24,412 nt of DNA. Source: Antrodiella citrinella. Taxonomy: Eukaryota > Basidiomycota > Agaricomycetes > Polyporales > Steccherinaceae. How positions within the stretch are numbered: the stretch's first letter is position 1; each line of letters starts with the position of its first letter. Below, piece by piece: positions 10,801 through 21,365 of this stretch. The DNA lies in assembly GCA_004802725.1 (NCBI GenBank), contig SGPM01000383.1, positions 1 to 24,412 on the forward strand, given 5' to 3'. The notes beneath the pieces were generated by a model. That model was not told the DNA's origin, searched no databases, and saw nothing but the letters and a program-made list of their open reading frames with translations. The position numbers and the translations under genes are program-made.

Positions 10801-13800
10801 ACAGCGCGCTAAACGATGTTCGATCTCAAGCACGAGCACGTACATCGTCTGAGCGAGGCGTTCCTGCAATGTTGAAAGGACAGATGCTTGGAATCCTCAC
10901 CCATCTCAACGATCTCCTGAGGGATGTGAAAGGCAAAAAAGCGTCGGAGAATAAAAAGCAGATCATACGTTCTCTGGGGCCTTTTGTCCTCCAGGTTGGT
11001 CCTGCCGTCAGTAATGTCGCTCCTCAGGTATGTCGTTTTATATGTTCACACAGTAAGAATACTCAAGCCTGATATAATGAAGCTTATGGCCACAATGCAA
11101 ACGATGATTGCAGTTCCTGAGTTTGCAGAGGTCACTTTATCAAGCTGGCTGACGTTTCTTATGACCTTGGACTTGCGAGACCTGGGAGCTCAAGTTGGCC
11201 CTAGTAGTGCTTCATTCGTGGGGTACTGGCACACATTCTCATCCAATGCGTGCGAAATCGCGAAACGATGTTTGGACTACATTGTGGTCGAGAAAGGTCA
11301 GCAGCTTGGAGACCATATGGACGATCTCGTCGACCTTGGGACTATTCCACAACTTGCCGCGACACATCAGCATCTAGTCAACCTGCGACGGACTTGGACT
11401 CCAGCCTTTAAGCTTGGGAAACTGCTGGAGCGCGCCGCCAGCGACAACATCACCGTGGCTTTGCGATCTCTTGAAGAGCTCAAGACCTTCATGTCTTCCA
11501 ACGATGTATTCCTCGGTACATTAGCGTCAGGGGACATGTTCGACCCTCTGGTCGCTAGCATCCTGGGAACCTTGCTCGCTGCCGCATGTCGAGATACCGA
11601 AGGGATCGAGCCTTTGCGCAGGCTTGCATTTGACTGCATCGGAATATTGGGCGCTGTGGATCCGGATCGATTCGAGCTGAACACTGGAGAGTCGAAGATG
11701 ATTATGCTTAGCAATTTCACTGACGAAAACGAATCGGTTGCTTTCGCGCTTCACATGATGTCGGATGTCCTGGTCAGCGCGTTCCGTTCAACTAGTGATA
11801 TTGCACACCAAAGCCACCTGGCCTACGTATTGCAAGAGCTTCTCCGCTTTTGCAAATTCCAGGGAACTCTCGTCAACCCTGGCGCCGGCGGAGGCTCCGT
11901 TCCATTGAAGGTTCGAAATCGCTGGAATGGTCTTCCCAAGCACGTCGTGGAGACTGTGACTCCCCTGCTAGATGCTCGGTATTCTCTGCAAGTCCGTGCG
12001 GCATCCAACATCCAACATCCAATATACTGCCAAAGCTCAATACCCACATATCGCGAATGGATCCAAAGCTGGGCCGAATATCTCATCGGTCAAACCTCAC
12101 ACCACGCCAAGACCATATTTGTTCATTTCATGTCAGTAGTTCGCAATAAGGACGTTGGTGTTGCGCACCATCTTCTTCCGCACCTTGTGCTCAATGTTCT
12201 CATCTCTGGCGATATGACCGCCGCTCAGAACATCCGATCGGAGCTCTTGGCTGTTCTCGAAGATCAGGTCAATCCGGAGAGTACTTCCACTTTCGATAAA
12301 AAAGATCTCAGTGCCCAGGTGAGTCCTATGAAACGTCATGAAAACCTTCATTGACACCCCTGCAGACGGTCTTCATACTTATGGATCACCTGAACAAGTG
12401 GGTGCGAGTCATGCGACAGGATATCAACGCGAAGCGATCTGAGAGCAAGCGCAATCGAGCAAATGTGACATCTGAAGCCGAAGAACAATTGCTCAGGATC
12501 GACTCTATTTTAACGAGCATAGATCAAAGCCTCATGGCCAAGGCTGCGCTACAATGCAAAGCCTATGGACGCGCTCTCATGAGCTTCGAGCAACAGATCC
12601 TGTCTTTGCGCAGTAACGGTGTTACTGGGGAGCTGCAAAACTATTATGAGCGGCTGCATGAAATCTACTCCTACTTGGACGAACCTGATGGCATGGAAGG
12701 AGTTTCTACTATGATTCTGTCACCCTCGCTGGAACATCAGATACGTCAGCACGAAAGTACCGGCAAGTGGACTTCTGCGCAGAGTTGTTGGGAGGTCCGT
12801 CTTCAACACACGCCGGATGATCTCCAGTCCCACTTAGGTCTTCTCAGATGTTTGAGGAACCTTGGACATTACGGTGAGTTTTTGAGTACGTCGTTGAATC
12901 AGTCCCTGACCTATTCGTGCAGATACTATGCGCACTCACGTCAAGGGTGTCCTTACACGCAAACCCGTATGGGAGGCAGACCTTACCGGATATCAAATCG
13001 AGAGTGGCTGGATTGTCGGTGACTGGGACGAAGTTCAAGAATTGGTTACCCACACAAAGGCTTCGTCTGCTTCAGTCATGCTCGCAGGGATCCTACTGGC
13101 GATGAGGACAGGGGATGACTCTGCCATCTCCGAGTCACTCTCGCGGGCACGTCAAACTCTTGGTGCACCCATAGCGGCAGCGGGTCCTAGAGGTTACCGA
13201 CGGGCCTATGACGCGGTGGTCAACTTACACATGGTCCACGAATTAGAACTAATACATCATATTACATCTGGCGGAAATATACCAGCAAACGACCTCAGGC
13301 TGAGTGCGCTCTTGCACCAGCTGTCCACCAGGCTGAGTTCCACGCTCCCGGCATTCCGAATTCGCGAGTCAGTCTTGAGTATGCGACGGACAGGCTTCGG
13401 GCTTCAGTGCGTTCACACAATTTCATCTGAGGTATATCCCAAGCTAATGTGAACGCGACCGCGTTACAGCCAAATCCATAGCGAACCCGCTAGGGAAATG
13501 GTCAGCCGCTCGTGGCTGCTTAGTGCAAAGCTAGCAAGGAAGGCAGGCTATTGGCAGACTGCATATAGCGCGGTGTTGCATGCTAGACATACGAACCATC
13601 CTTTCTCTTTCGTTGAAAGCGCCAAGCTTGTCAAAAGTAGCGGGGAGCCTCTACGCGCGTTACAGGAGCTCAATAACTCCCTGAAGTCTTCCGAGATGGT
13701 TGGCCGGCATAACACGGATATGCAGCGTGCTCATAGCAAAGTCATCGACTTGACGACTGAAGATGCGACGGACGAGATGAAGCAGATGAAGGCTAAGGTA

Positions 13801-16384
13801 TGTGTAGTACTCCCATTTTCAAGGTCAGTTTTAACAGTCCATCATAGGCCCTCGTCCTTCGTGCCAGATGGATGAACGAATCTGATCGATATGCGAGCAA
13901 TACAGTCTTGAAAGCCTTTCAAGACGCTGCAGGATTATTCCAAAGGTAAGGTGACGTGTTCCCTCGTATGCTACTGTCATTGACATGATTTAGGTGGGAG
14001 AGCGGGTGGTTCCACCTGGGTCAGTTCCATGATGAATGTTTCAAGGGTCTGCTTCCTGCGGACCAGCTCGTGAGGTCAGCGCACCCATGATTTTCTGCTA
14101 TCGCAGTGACTAAACGTACTGCAGGGGAATAAGGATGAATCATAATACTATTAAGTGTTATGGCAAGTCCATCAGATACGGATCGAAGTACATATACCAG
14201 ACTGTTCCTCGTCTGCTCACCCTGTGGCTTGACCTGGGGGAGGTCAAGGACATCAAGGATAATAATATATTCAAGAAGATCAACGAGGAAGTGGACAAAG
14301 CTATCACCAACGTCCCCACTTATAAGGCGAGCCTAGTTGCAATGTTTTTTGATGACTGAACAGCTAACCCCTCTTTCCAGTGGTACACGGCGTTCCCTCA
14401 AATTGTTTCTCGGGTGGGACACGGTAATCGGAACGTCTATAGCATGCTAGCCAAGTTGATCCAGAACGTGATTGGGGAGTATCCGAAGCAAGCGTTATGG
14501 CTGTTCGCCTCTGTGGTCAAGTCGACCAAGCAGACGAGACGAGAGCGAGGCATGTCCATATTGAACAAACTCAAGGTGAATTCTTCGCTCTACATAGAGT
14601 ATCAAGCATTGACGGACTGTCTCTGCCATAGGCGTCTCATCATGCCAATGTAGGTATGCTGATCGTGGCCAGTCTTGACATGACTACAAGCCTGCTCGCG
14701 TTATGCGACTTGCAAATCCGAGAGGGCATACCGGCCATATCCATGTCGAAGGATGTCCCTAAGTTGTACAAATTGATGACGTCGCCTCTCATCATCCCAT
14801 TGCAAGAGTCCCTCACTGCAAGCCTTCCTCCGACATCGTCAGCAGAATCCACACACCAGCCGTTTCCGGTGGATGCGCCTACATTTGCCAGTATGTTCAT
14901 TGTGACGCTCCAGAAATTTTACTCACCCTCATGGCAGAATTCTACGACGAGATTGAGGTCATGAAGTCTCTCGCTCGTCCACGAAAAATCACGATTCAAG
15001 GGAGCAATGGTCAAAAATATATGTTCCTTGGCAAGCCGAAGGACGACCTCCGAAAGGATGCACGGCTCATGGACTTCAATGCCATTATCAATAAGCTACT
15101 GAAATCCAACTCTGAGTCACGTCGTAGGCAATTGCGTGCGTACAATTATTCTCGCCCCAGGGGTATGAATTCATGTCTCCCCAGATATACGAACATATGG
15201 TGTGGTCACCCTCAACGAAGAATGCGGCTTCATACAATGGGTGCCGAATACCGTTCCGTTACGGCCTCTCCTGTTGAAGTCATACGACGCGAGGAACATC
15301 GTTACTCGTCACATTGTGAGTCTCCTTTTCAAGCCTGATCCACAACGGTGTCGTTCTAACTTTAGTGTATAGTCCCATGAGTTGAGTGTTGTGCTTGCAA
15401 AAATCAAAGAGGCAGATATGCCCACTGCTGCGAAACTATTTGTCGAAGGGGTCTTACCGAGGTACGTCTCAGTTCGCTGATGAGGATAGACCGAGGCTTA
15501 TGTCGCTACTCTGCAGTTACCCGCCTGTATTCCATGAGTGGTTTATCGAGACGTTCCCTGAGCCGTCGGCGTGGCTTGCAAGCCGTCTGACGTATAGTCG
15601 TACAGCTGCTGTGATGTCCATGGTCGGATTCATTCTTGGGTAAGGTCGCCTCTGATTTGACCGCTTTTTGTCTGAGACTCACGACGATCATGCAGTCTCG
15701 GAGACCGGCATACCGAGAATATCTTACTCGACACGGTCACAGGAGACACTGTCCATGTGGACTTCAATTGTCTTTTCGACAAGGCAAAGACAATGGAAGT
15801 TCCGGAACGTGTACCATTCAGATTAACGCAAAATATCGTGGATGGACTGGGATTGACCGGGCCAGAAGGTGCGGCGATACGCAGGTCCTCACTGAAGCAA
15901 ATCTCACTACTTTGCGTAGGCTTCTTCCGGATTGCTTGCGAGGTGACCATGCAGCTGCTCCGTGACAACAAAGATTCTCTTATGAGCGTGTTGGATGCGT
16001 TTGTACACGATCCTCTGGTTGAATGGGAGGACCAGAAACGCAGGCTTGTATGAGGCTCATCTCTGATTTGTGATTATATGCTCAAGACGATGTAACCCAC
16101 AGGAACGCGAGGCCCAGAGGCGAAATACTGAGAAGTCTGTGGACGAACGCAAGCTGGCTAAGAACGCATTGTATCCCATTGAGAATAAACTCAAGGGGAT
16201 CTACAACAACAGCTTGGAGAAGCCCGCAAGAGAGATCCCTACCTCTACTTTAGTGCAAATCCTGATCCAAGAAGCGACTGACCCCGGCAATCTCGTGAGT
16301 CGCCCTTCTTCATAGTGGACGGTACAGACCTGACACCCATCTCTGCAGGGAAAGATGTATCCTGGTTGGGCAGCATGGTACTAA
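7827..16384 (+). CDS. ATR/Mec1/Rad3-type checkpoint kinase (PIKK)
   Basis: DNA-damage and replication-stress Ser/Thr kinase of the nucleus, which in known fungi acts with an ATRIP/Ddc2 partner. My model has 26 exons and 25 introns: introns start at 8407, 8554, 9070, 9448, 9839, 10043, 10193, 10726, 11028, 12319, 12874, 13407, 13798, 13946, 14075, 14327, 14576, 14891, 15136, 15316, 15462, 15640, 15869, 16048 and 16295. The spliced CDS is 7275 nt, 2424 aa, normal for Mec1/ATR. Order: helical HEAT-like N-terminus; UME-like segment from about residue 934; FAT from about 1400, with LDEPDGMEGVS near 1455; kinase domain with GKPKDDLRKD (Lys about 2101), catalytic loop LGDRHTEN (D2252, N2257) and HVDFN (D2271); FATC tail QEATDPGNLGKMYPGW before the stop. 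EATD, the MYxGW end and the DEPDGxEGVS motif point to ATR rather than TOR or ATM. All catalytic residues are present. The start is the first ATG in frame. Confidence 0.95.
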
Positions 16385-16471
16385 CAACCCTGTATTAGAT
16401 TCTACTGGCACTACATCTCCCGTTCTTTCTGTGTATCATCAGCCGCATACATTTGATTCGTAGCAATATCA
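16385..16471. other. Convergent 3' junction between the ATR-type gene and YAF9
   Basis: Only 87 bp separate the two stop codons, so the 3' untranslated regions and polyadenylation signals must overlap or lie inside the neighbouring transcript. No strong AATAAA was seen. Confidence 0.6.
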
Positions 16472-17418
16472 TTATGACTGTTCTGCAATCTGCTTGTGCA
16501 ACTGCTGAAGCTCAGCCTCCTTCTCGGCCAGCAAGCCCTTCAATTTCTCCTGCTCCGCGTGCACCTGTTTCTTCGCCGCTTCCAGCCGCTCACCCTCCTC
16601 TTTCTCCATGGACATCGTGAACTCCGGTGTTCCGCCTTTCGACGCCTCCAAAGAAGCGGGATGGGAAATATGGAACGGAACCGGTTTGCGTTTGTTCTTC
16701 GGGAGCGGAGTGGGCGGGTGGGCAGTCAATATATTCAAGAAAGACTGGAAAGGATCGTGGAAAACGATTTCGTCGTATTGCCAGGAGTGCACAGGACCTG
16801 ACTTCGCAGAGATCTCGGGAGCGGGGTTGACAGCTTCTTCCGCAGCGACTTGAAGAGTCCAAGGGTGGAGTTTTAGGTGGTGGTATAGTACAATGACCTT
16901 TTCACCGGATTCGGGTACGAATGTTATTCGGATTTGTACCTCAAATTCACCCCAACTACAAGGACAGCAATGAGATGTCGATATTTGATGGCAAGTCGGA
17001 ACCTACCCTGTCTCAGAAACCTCGAATGGCGGCTTATCAACGTCTAGTCAAAGGGCATGTAAATAATTGACCGCGTTGGATGGTCTGAATTTTGCTTACT
17101 TCGAGTGGGGTTCTGGTATGTCTCGTGCAGTTTAAACGAGACGCGTTTTATGAAGTAGTTTAGGTCGTCTGCGCCGCCGACGATATCAGAGTCGTTTGCG
17201 GACGCTGCACTGCGAACAGCGACTGTCCATCGATGTGTATGATCCTTCGCAGCCACAGGTAGCAGCGATTTCTCCTCAGGAGTCAGTACTACCGCGTTGT
17301 TGCCGTAGATGAGAGGCCGGTGAATAGTCACTCCCTATAAAAACATTAGCATCGACCGTCTACAGGACACTGCAACAGATGAGAACATACATACTCTGAC
17401 GCGGATGCGTTCAGCCAT
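16472..17418 (-). CDS. YAF9: YEATS-domain protein Yaf9/GAS41, NuA4 and SWR1 subunit
   Basis: Reader of acylated histone H3 that serves in the NuA4 acetyltransferase and SWR1 H2A.Z-loading complexes. Minus-strand exons 17418-17395, 17334-17100, 17043-17007 and 16955-16472 total 780 nt, 259 aa. The family length is about 225-260. The YEATS fold spans residues about 8-150, with VTIHRPLIYGN, DHTHRW (H40-W44), FKLHETY and GWGEFEVQI (W100). These match the aromatic and histidine positions of the acyl-lysine pocket in Yaf9. The Pro-rich linker PPTPLPKNKRKP is followed by a C-terminal coiled coil (about 214-257, Glu/Lys/Leu-rich) that in the family joins the shared NuA4/SWR1 module. The tiny first exon encodes MAERIRVR and restores the usual start. 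It ends convergently with the ATR-type kinase and shares an upstream region with the gene at 17623. Confidence 0.93.
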
Positions 17419-17622
17419 TGTTCACCGTTTGCATATGCGGTCTTTGTCGTCGTTGAGGTCGGCGAGCGGGGATCGGGTCGAGAGCGTCGTGACCGTTCGA
17501 GGTGAGCCCGGGACGAGTCGGGTTCAAACTCCGGCTGTGGACGGCCTGGTAAACAGGCGCGCTCATCACTCCCAACGACGACGACCTCTTTCTTCCTCAG
17601 TGACTCTAGTTTCAACTACACA
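17419..17622. promoter_or_regulatory. Shared upstream region of two divergent genes
   Basis: The 204 bp between the YAF9 start (minus) and the small membrane-protein start (plus) must hold both promoters and leaders. The sequence is CG-rich, with several CGACG words. No TATA box is evident. Calling it bidirectional rests on gene orientation only. Confidence 0.5.
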
Positions 17623-18038
17623 ATGATTAGCCTTCTTGTCAACAGTGCGTCTTGGGACGATTTATTCGAAGAAAAATCGCTGACAGTCGTTCCGTAGGGC
17701 CCAACCGTATCCCCAGCCTGCAGCGTCAGGTTCAGGTATATTCATTCCGTATCCTTGCAGCGTTATGCTCACCAATGAACTGTAGGCACACCCTGGTCCT
17801 GTTCATAGACGTCTGCCAAGGTCCAACCTCTATCTCAGTGATTAAAAAGTCCCTATGTTTTCGGGTACAATGGTTCTGACAATAGTCTGCAGATGCGTAC
17901 TACGCTACCTTCGCCGTGGGCATGGTCGGATCGGTCTACGGTGCTTACTTGCTGATATTCGTGCGTATATCTTGATTCTATGATTTTCCCGGTTATTGAC
18001 GTCGTTGTGTCATGCAGAGCAAGCCTGCTGAGGCATAA
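17623..18038 (+). CDS. Tiny single-helix membrane protein, probably mitochondrial
   Basis: Five small exons fit together without a stop: 17623-17644, 17698-17735, 17786-17795, 17893-17960 and 18018-18038 (159 nt, 52 aa). The peptide starts MISLLVNRPNRIPSLQRQ, basic and presequence-like. One predicted transmembrane helix follows (about residues 26-46, YYATFAVGMVGSVYGAYLLIF less the ends), with a short SKPAEA tail. The Gly-rich helix and size resemble small accessory subunits of the mitochondrial ATP synthase or cytochrome oxidase, but I could not assign a family. The next gene downstream, COA3, is also mitochondrial. The fourth intron uses a weak donor (GTCCTG), so the 10-nt third exon is the least certain part. 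Confidence 0.5.
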
Positions 18039-18446
18039 AGCCACCCGCTACCCCAATTTACATAGAACGTCGTCATCCTCAATACATCCTCGCGTTTTTG
18101 GGCACACAATCTCTTCAATGGGGCACATCACACTCTGTCCAACATTTATATTGGAAAGTGGGAATGACACAAGTGCGAAAGGCTATTGTGGGTATGCTGT
18201 TCTGTTTGCCCACAAGCTATGCACGGAAGACCGAGGATGCATTGTGTAGTTATCCTAAATGAAACGGTCCCACGAGTTCAATCGCGTTCATTTCCTCGTA
18301 AACCTAAGTATGAAATAAAGCTTGGTCTGCAACTTGAAGTTGCAAGAGTGGGAATGTTCAGGCGTTTGTTATGACGCATTGGGCCAATGGCAGTCTCACT
18401 GAATAATAACTTGTCCCTGTACCACCATCTCGACCTCGTATTCACC
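18039..18446. promoter_or_regulatory. Intergenic region with a CCAAT/ATTGG pair upstream of COA3
   Basis: No gene is supported in these 408 bp. GCATTGGGCCAATGGC at about 18377-18392 contains ATTGG and CCAAT back to back, about 60 bp before the COA3 ATG. CCAAT is the binding site of the Hap2/3/5 complex that controls respiratory genes in fungi, which suits COA3. A 7-bp inverted repeat (GCAACTT G AAGTTGC) lies near 18330. Function is inferred from motif and position. Confidence 0.4.
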
Positions 18447-19018
18447 ATGTCTGACCCATACATATCTCGGAAGGAGGTCAATACCTCCTACAGACCACAA
18501 AGCAATGTTCGCATTCCAAGCCTACTGCTCGACATGCGTGTCATTACTAACTCGCAATGCACCTACAGCTCATGTCTCCAGGTCTGCAACGCGCACGAGC
18601 GCCCTTTCGCATGCGCAACGCCCTCACAGGGCTCATCCTCGCCGGGTTCGCAACCGGTGTATGGGCCTATTCTATCAGTGCCGTCAAGCAGGACGACTTC
18701 AGTGACATCGACGAGGAGGCAAAGGCGCTTGCGAAGGCGAATCCGCCCGCTGTTGCAGCTGTGAGCGCAGACTCGGGAGCCGGAGCAGACGTAAATGGGC
18801 ATACTGTGGTTGATACGAAGGCAGGGTCTGTGCGCGGTGTTGACCCCGTGAGTGTAGGTGCGAGGGAAGCAAGCGTAAGGAGAGGCCTGTTGGTCAAGCT
18901 ATTGGAAGGGCGGCGGTGGGGTGAGCGAGTGTTGGATCCGACGAGCAAGACGTTGGTCTGGGGTGCACCGCCCGTTGACAACGTTGGTCGACTAGGAGAG
19001 GGTGCATCAAGGAGGTAG
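18447..19018 (+). CDS. COA3: Cytochrome c oxidase assembly factor 3, mitochondrial
   Basis: Inner-membrane protein that in yeast binds newly made Cox1 and regulates its translation with Mss51 and Cox14. Exons 18447-18506 and 18569-19018 give 510 nt, 169 aa. The N-terminus MSDPYISRKEVN leads to the diagnostic block SPGLQRARAPFRMRN just before a single transmembrane helix (ALTGLILAGFATGVWAYSI). An acidic stretch SAVKQDDFSDIDEEA follows. This order is the COA3/CCDC56 hallmark. The C-terminal half is a longer, low-conservation extension compared with yeast Coa3 (85 aa), as is common in basidiomycetes. The donor at 18507 (GTTCGC) is unusual, but the join restores the conserved sequence in phase. 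It converges with the RNase III gene. Confidence 0.85.
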
Positions 19019-19434
19019 AGGATTGCAATAGCTTCGCACTCTCGTGCCGCTCGGAAAAATACTGCAACCCGTATATAATGACCTGCATCACATTTGTTTT
19101 CTGTATATATAGAAATGAAGACCACTCTACACAAACTACGACACCCAAGAACACAGCGACAGCTGTCAACGATATAACCTCGGAGACAAGAAAAGAGAAG
19201 CAAGCATGTACACAGCAAACGTATAGCAAAGCAAAAAGACGACGAAAGCGTAGAGTTATCCAAATTTCCTTGATAGTTTCCTAGACTGTCCGATGAAGAG
19301 TCTGCTGAAGTATCCCATCCACAAACGCTTCACAGACAGGCTGGCTGACCACCGCGCCCGGCCAAAGACACCCAGCCCGACTCTGAAATGATTGCGCTTG
19401 AGATTAGACTCGAGTCTCTGTAGCACCGGGCTGA
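19019..19434. other. Convergent intergenic region between COA3 and the RNase III gene
   Basis: The left half is AT-rich, with runs typical of 3' ends and TATATATAGAAATG-like sequence near 19105. In the right half (19256-19434) a minus-strand frame stays open with hydrophobic and basic residues (LGLPLLIYGLV). It lies just beyond the RNase III stop and could be an alternative C-terminal exon of that gene. I could not join it convincingly. Otherwise no gene is seen. Confidence 0.4.
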
Positions 19435-20719
19435 CTAGACCATAGATAAGTAGGGGCAGACCCAACATATACAGGAAACGCACGGGACAGCGACTCCGAG
19501 TGCACGCAACCCCTCCTTCGCAGCTTCGTTCTTCGCAGCCTTCTTGGTACTGCCTTTCCCGCGTCCGAGGCATTGTCCTTGCAACATTGCCTTGACAACC
19601 CAAATGGGCGTCGTCTTCGAGCCCTCCTTTGCGCTATCAGTGTACACCCATTCGATCGACTTTCGTTCCTGTTGGATGTGTTGATTGAAGAGGGACAGGT
19701 GTCCAGTGCTGGGTGCCATGCGAGCGGGGGCAGGTGTCGACCAGGTGCCGGGGGGATGCAATTGGTCAAGGGCAGGGGTAAGGCTGTGATTGAAAGCAGC
19801 AGCGATAGGCACCGGCTCCTCCGGTAGCCCGTGTTGAACGCGGATGCATCTATAAGCTTGGTCGATGTAAGGACGGAAAAGAGGGTAGAGCCAACTCTGA
19901 ACAGCGGCGAGACCGCCGACTTCGTAGACACCGCCGACGTAGGACTTGACAGATGTCAGTACACATGATCTCACGAGGGACGCAAGACGAAGGGATTCAC
20001 CTCAAACAGATCCGCTGAATGCGCAAGTGGAAGTGAGGAGTGAGACTCCACGAATAGGGCGTATAACGTGTGATGCCTACCTTGAATGTTAGTGCTAGCC
20101 CTCAAAGTGATCGTCTGGGCAGGATGCGTTATAAGACGTTCCGGAAGGTTATACATTCGCGAGCTGTCAAAACAGAATCAGTCCCTCTTTCCATGTAAGA
20201 GCAAACTTCACAAACATTGTGGCAAGGGTAGTGTTACCGACCAGGAGGGCACGAATTTTCTGGAGTGGCAACGGTCGTCAGTGCCATTCAGGACAGAAGT
20301 AGAGTGGGTGTATGCGACTAACAGTGGAGGAACCGACGCGAAGATACGGGTATACACTCCTCAAGAGGTTGGTAATTACCAAACTCAGGACAGAATCTCC
20401 AAGATGCTCTAGCCTGCGACGCCACAACGAAGTACGTCAATCATTAAACTGGTTATATGCTCGAGATAATACTGACATTTCATTGTCAGGGCTTGGGTCA
20501 TCGGGAGGGTCTTCGAAGATGTGGGTCGGTCTAGCAAAGTATGAACGATGCGTAAAGACCTGACGATTCACTTCGGGCTTGTTGATTTCAGGGAGACGAG
20601 GAAGATCAGTGCGAGTGGGGTCTAGGCGAAAGCTTGTGATACGCTACGGTCAAACGTTCGTGACATGACTCGACGCATACATGGACTCACCTGCCAGTGT
20701 GTCCTGTACGCTCGTTCAT
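19435..20719 (-). CDS. Ribonuclease III with one RIIID and one dsRNA-binding domain
   Basis: Cuts double-stranded RNA with Mg2+; the layout is that of Rnt1-type eukaryotic RNase III rather than Dicer. Minus-strand exons 20719-20691, 20632-20477, 20413-20323, 20259-20216, 20163-20081, 20014-20001 and 19944-19435 give 927 nt, 308 aa. The RIIID starts near QVFTHRSYFARP. It carries the signature EMLEHLGDSVLSL (catalytic E and D of LExLGD) and ADLFESYVGGVY (the second D and E), so all four metal-binding acids are kept. A Pro-rich linker precedes the dsRBD, with IEWVYTD, WVVKAMLQG and the basic helix GSTKKAAKNEAAKEGLRAL. The last about 18 residues (Cys-rich, VPCVSCICWVCPY) look unnatural. A GTGCGT donor lies in that stretch, so the true C-terminus may be spliced differently. 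The start ATG is chosen because a 29-nt first exon joins in phase. Confidence 0.85.
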
Positions 20720-21365
20720 GATAATATCAGCTATTTCTTCGCAGATTGAGCTACAACTCGAAGTAGGGAATCAACAGAATGCAAGACGGGGGTCTCAGCG
20801 GTTCCCGCACAGGTATATGTACCCAAACACCTCGTGTCCGCAGCGATACCTATAATGAGGATGTGAATGGACGATAAGTCCACATGATACTTGGGTTCAA
20901 TACAAGTACGTGCCCTGAAGACTGTCAGTGTCAACGAAGTAGCTTCATCTCCGTGTGCGAAGGTGATATTTGAACAGCACCGCAACTTGTGCAAGCGTGC
21001 CAGTGCGCAGAAAGACGACTCCGCGTCTGGACGAAGTGCTGGGCGTTACGCCCTCTCGGAGTCTCGTTCCAACCTTGGGAACAACATTGGACGTTCTGAA
21101 CTCAAACTTACTTCTGGACGTCCAGCGAGGGGAGCGTATATGTCCGGCTCACATTCTGATTCAATATTAATGCGTGCGGGAGCATGATAAATGCGTGAGA
21201 GCTAAACACATAGCGTTGACAAGAAAACAAGATCTAGAATCCTAATGCGACGTTGTCCGATAGTCCAATAACAAATCAAACACTGCAAGGCGATGAAAAA
21301 AAGGAAGAAGTGATAACAAGACTCAACCATCGCCTGCGATGCACTGTACCGTGGCCATCGAGAGA
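20720..21365. other. Intergenic region with open frames on both strands
   Basis: It lies between the RNase III start and the oxygenase-like gene's stop. A minus frame (20731-20994) and a plus frame (20891-21187) overlap; neither shows a known motif. On the minus strand, an ATG at 21186 opens a frame followed by a GTAAGT donor near 21111, so a small spliced gene is possible but I could not build one with confidence. The RNase III promoter must lie in the left part. Confidence 0.4.

Noticed and set aside
7827..16384. TOR or ATM kinase
   Set aside because: No FRB-like segment of TOR and no ATM-type N-terminus; the DEPDGxEGVS motif, the UME-like segment and the FATC sequence fit ATR/Mec1.
17346..17615. 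Minus-strand 89-codon frame upstream of YAF9
   Set aside because: It crosses the YAF9 first intron and start in another frame, and the MAERIRVR first exon explains the region better.
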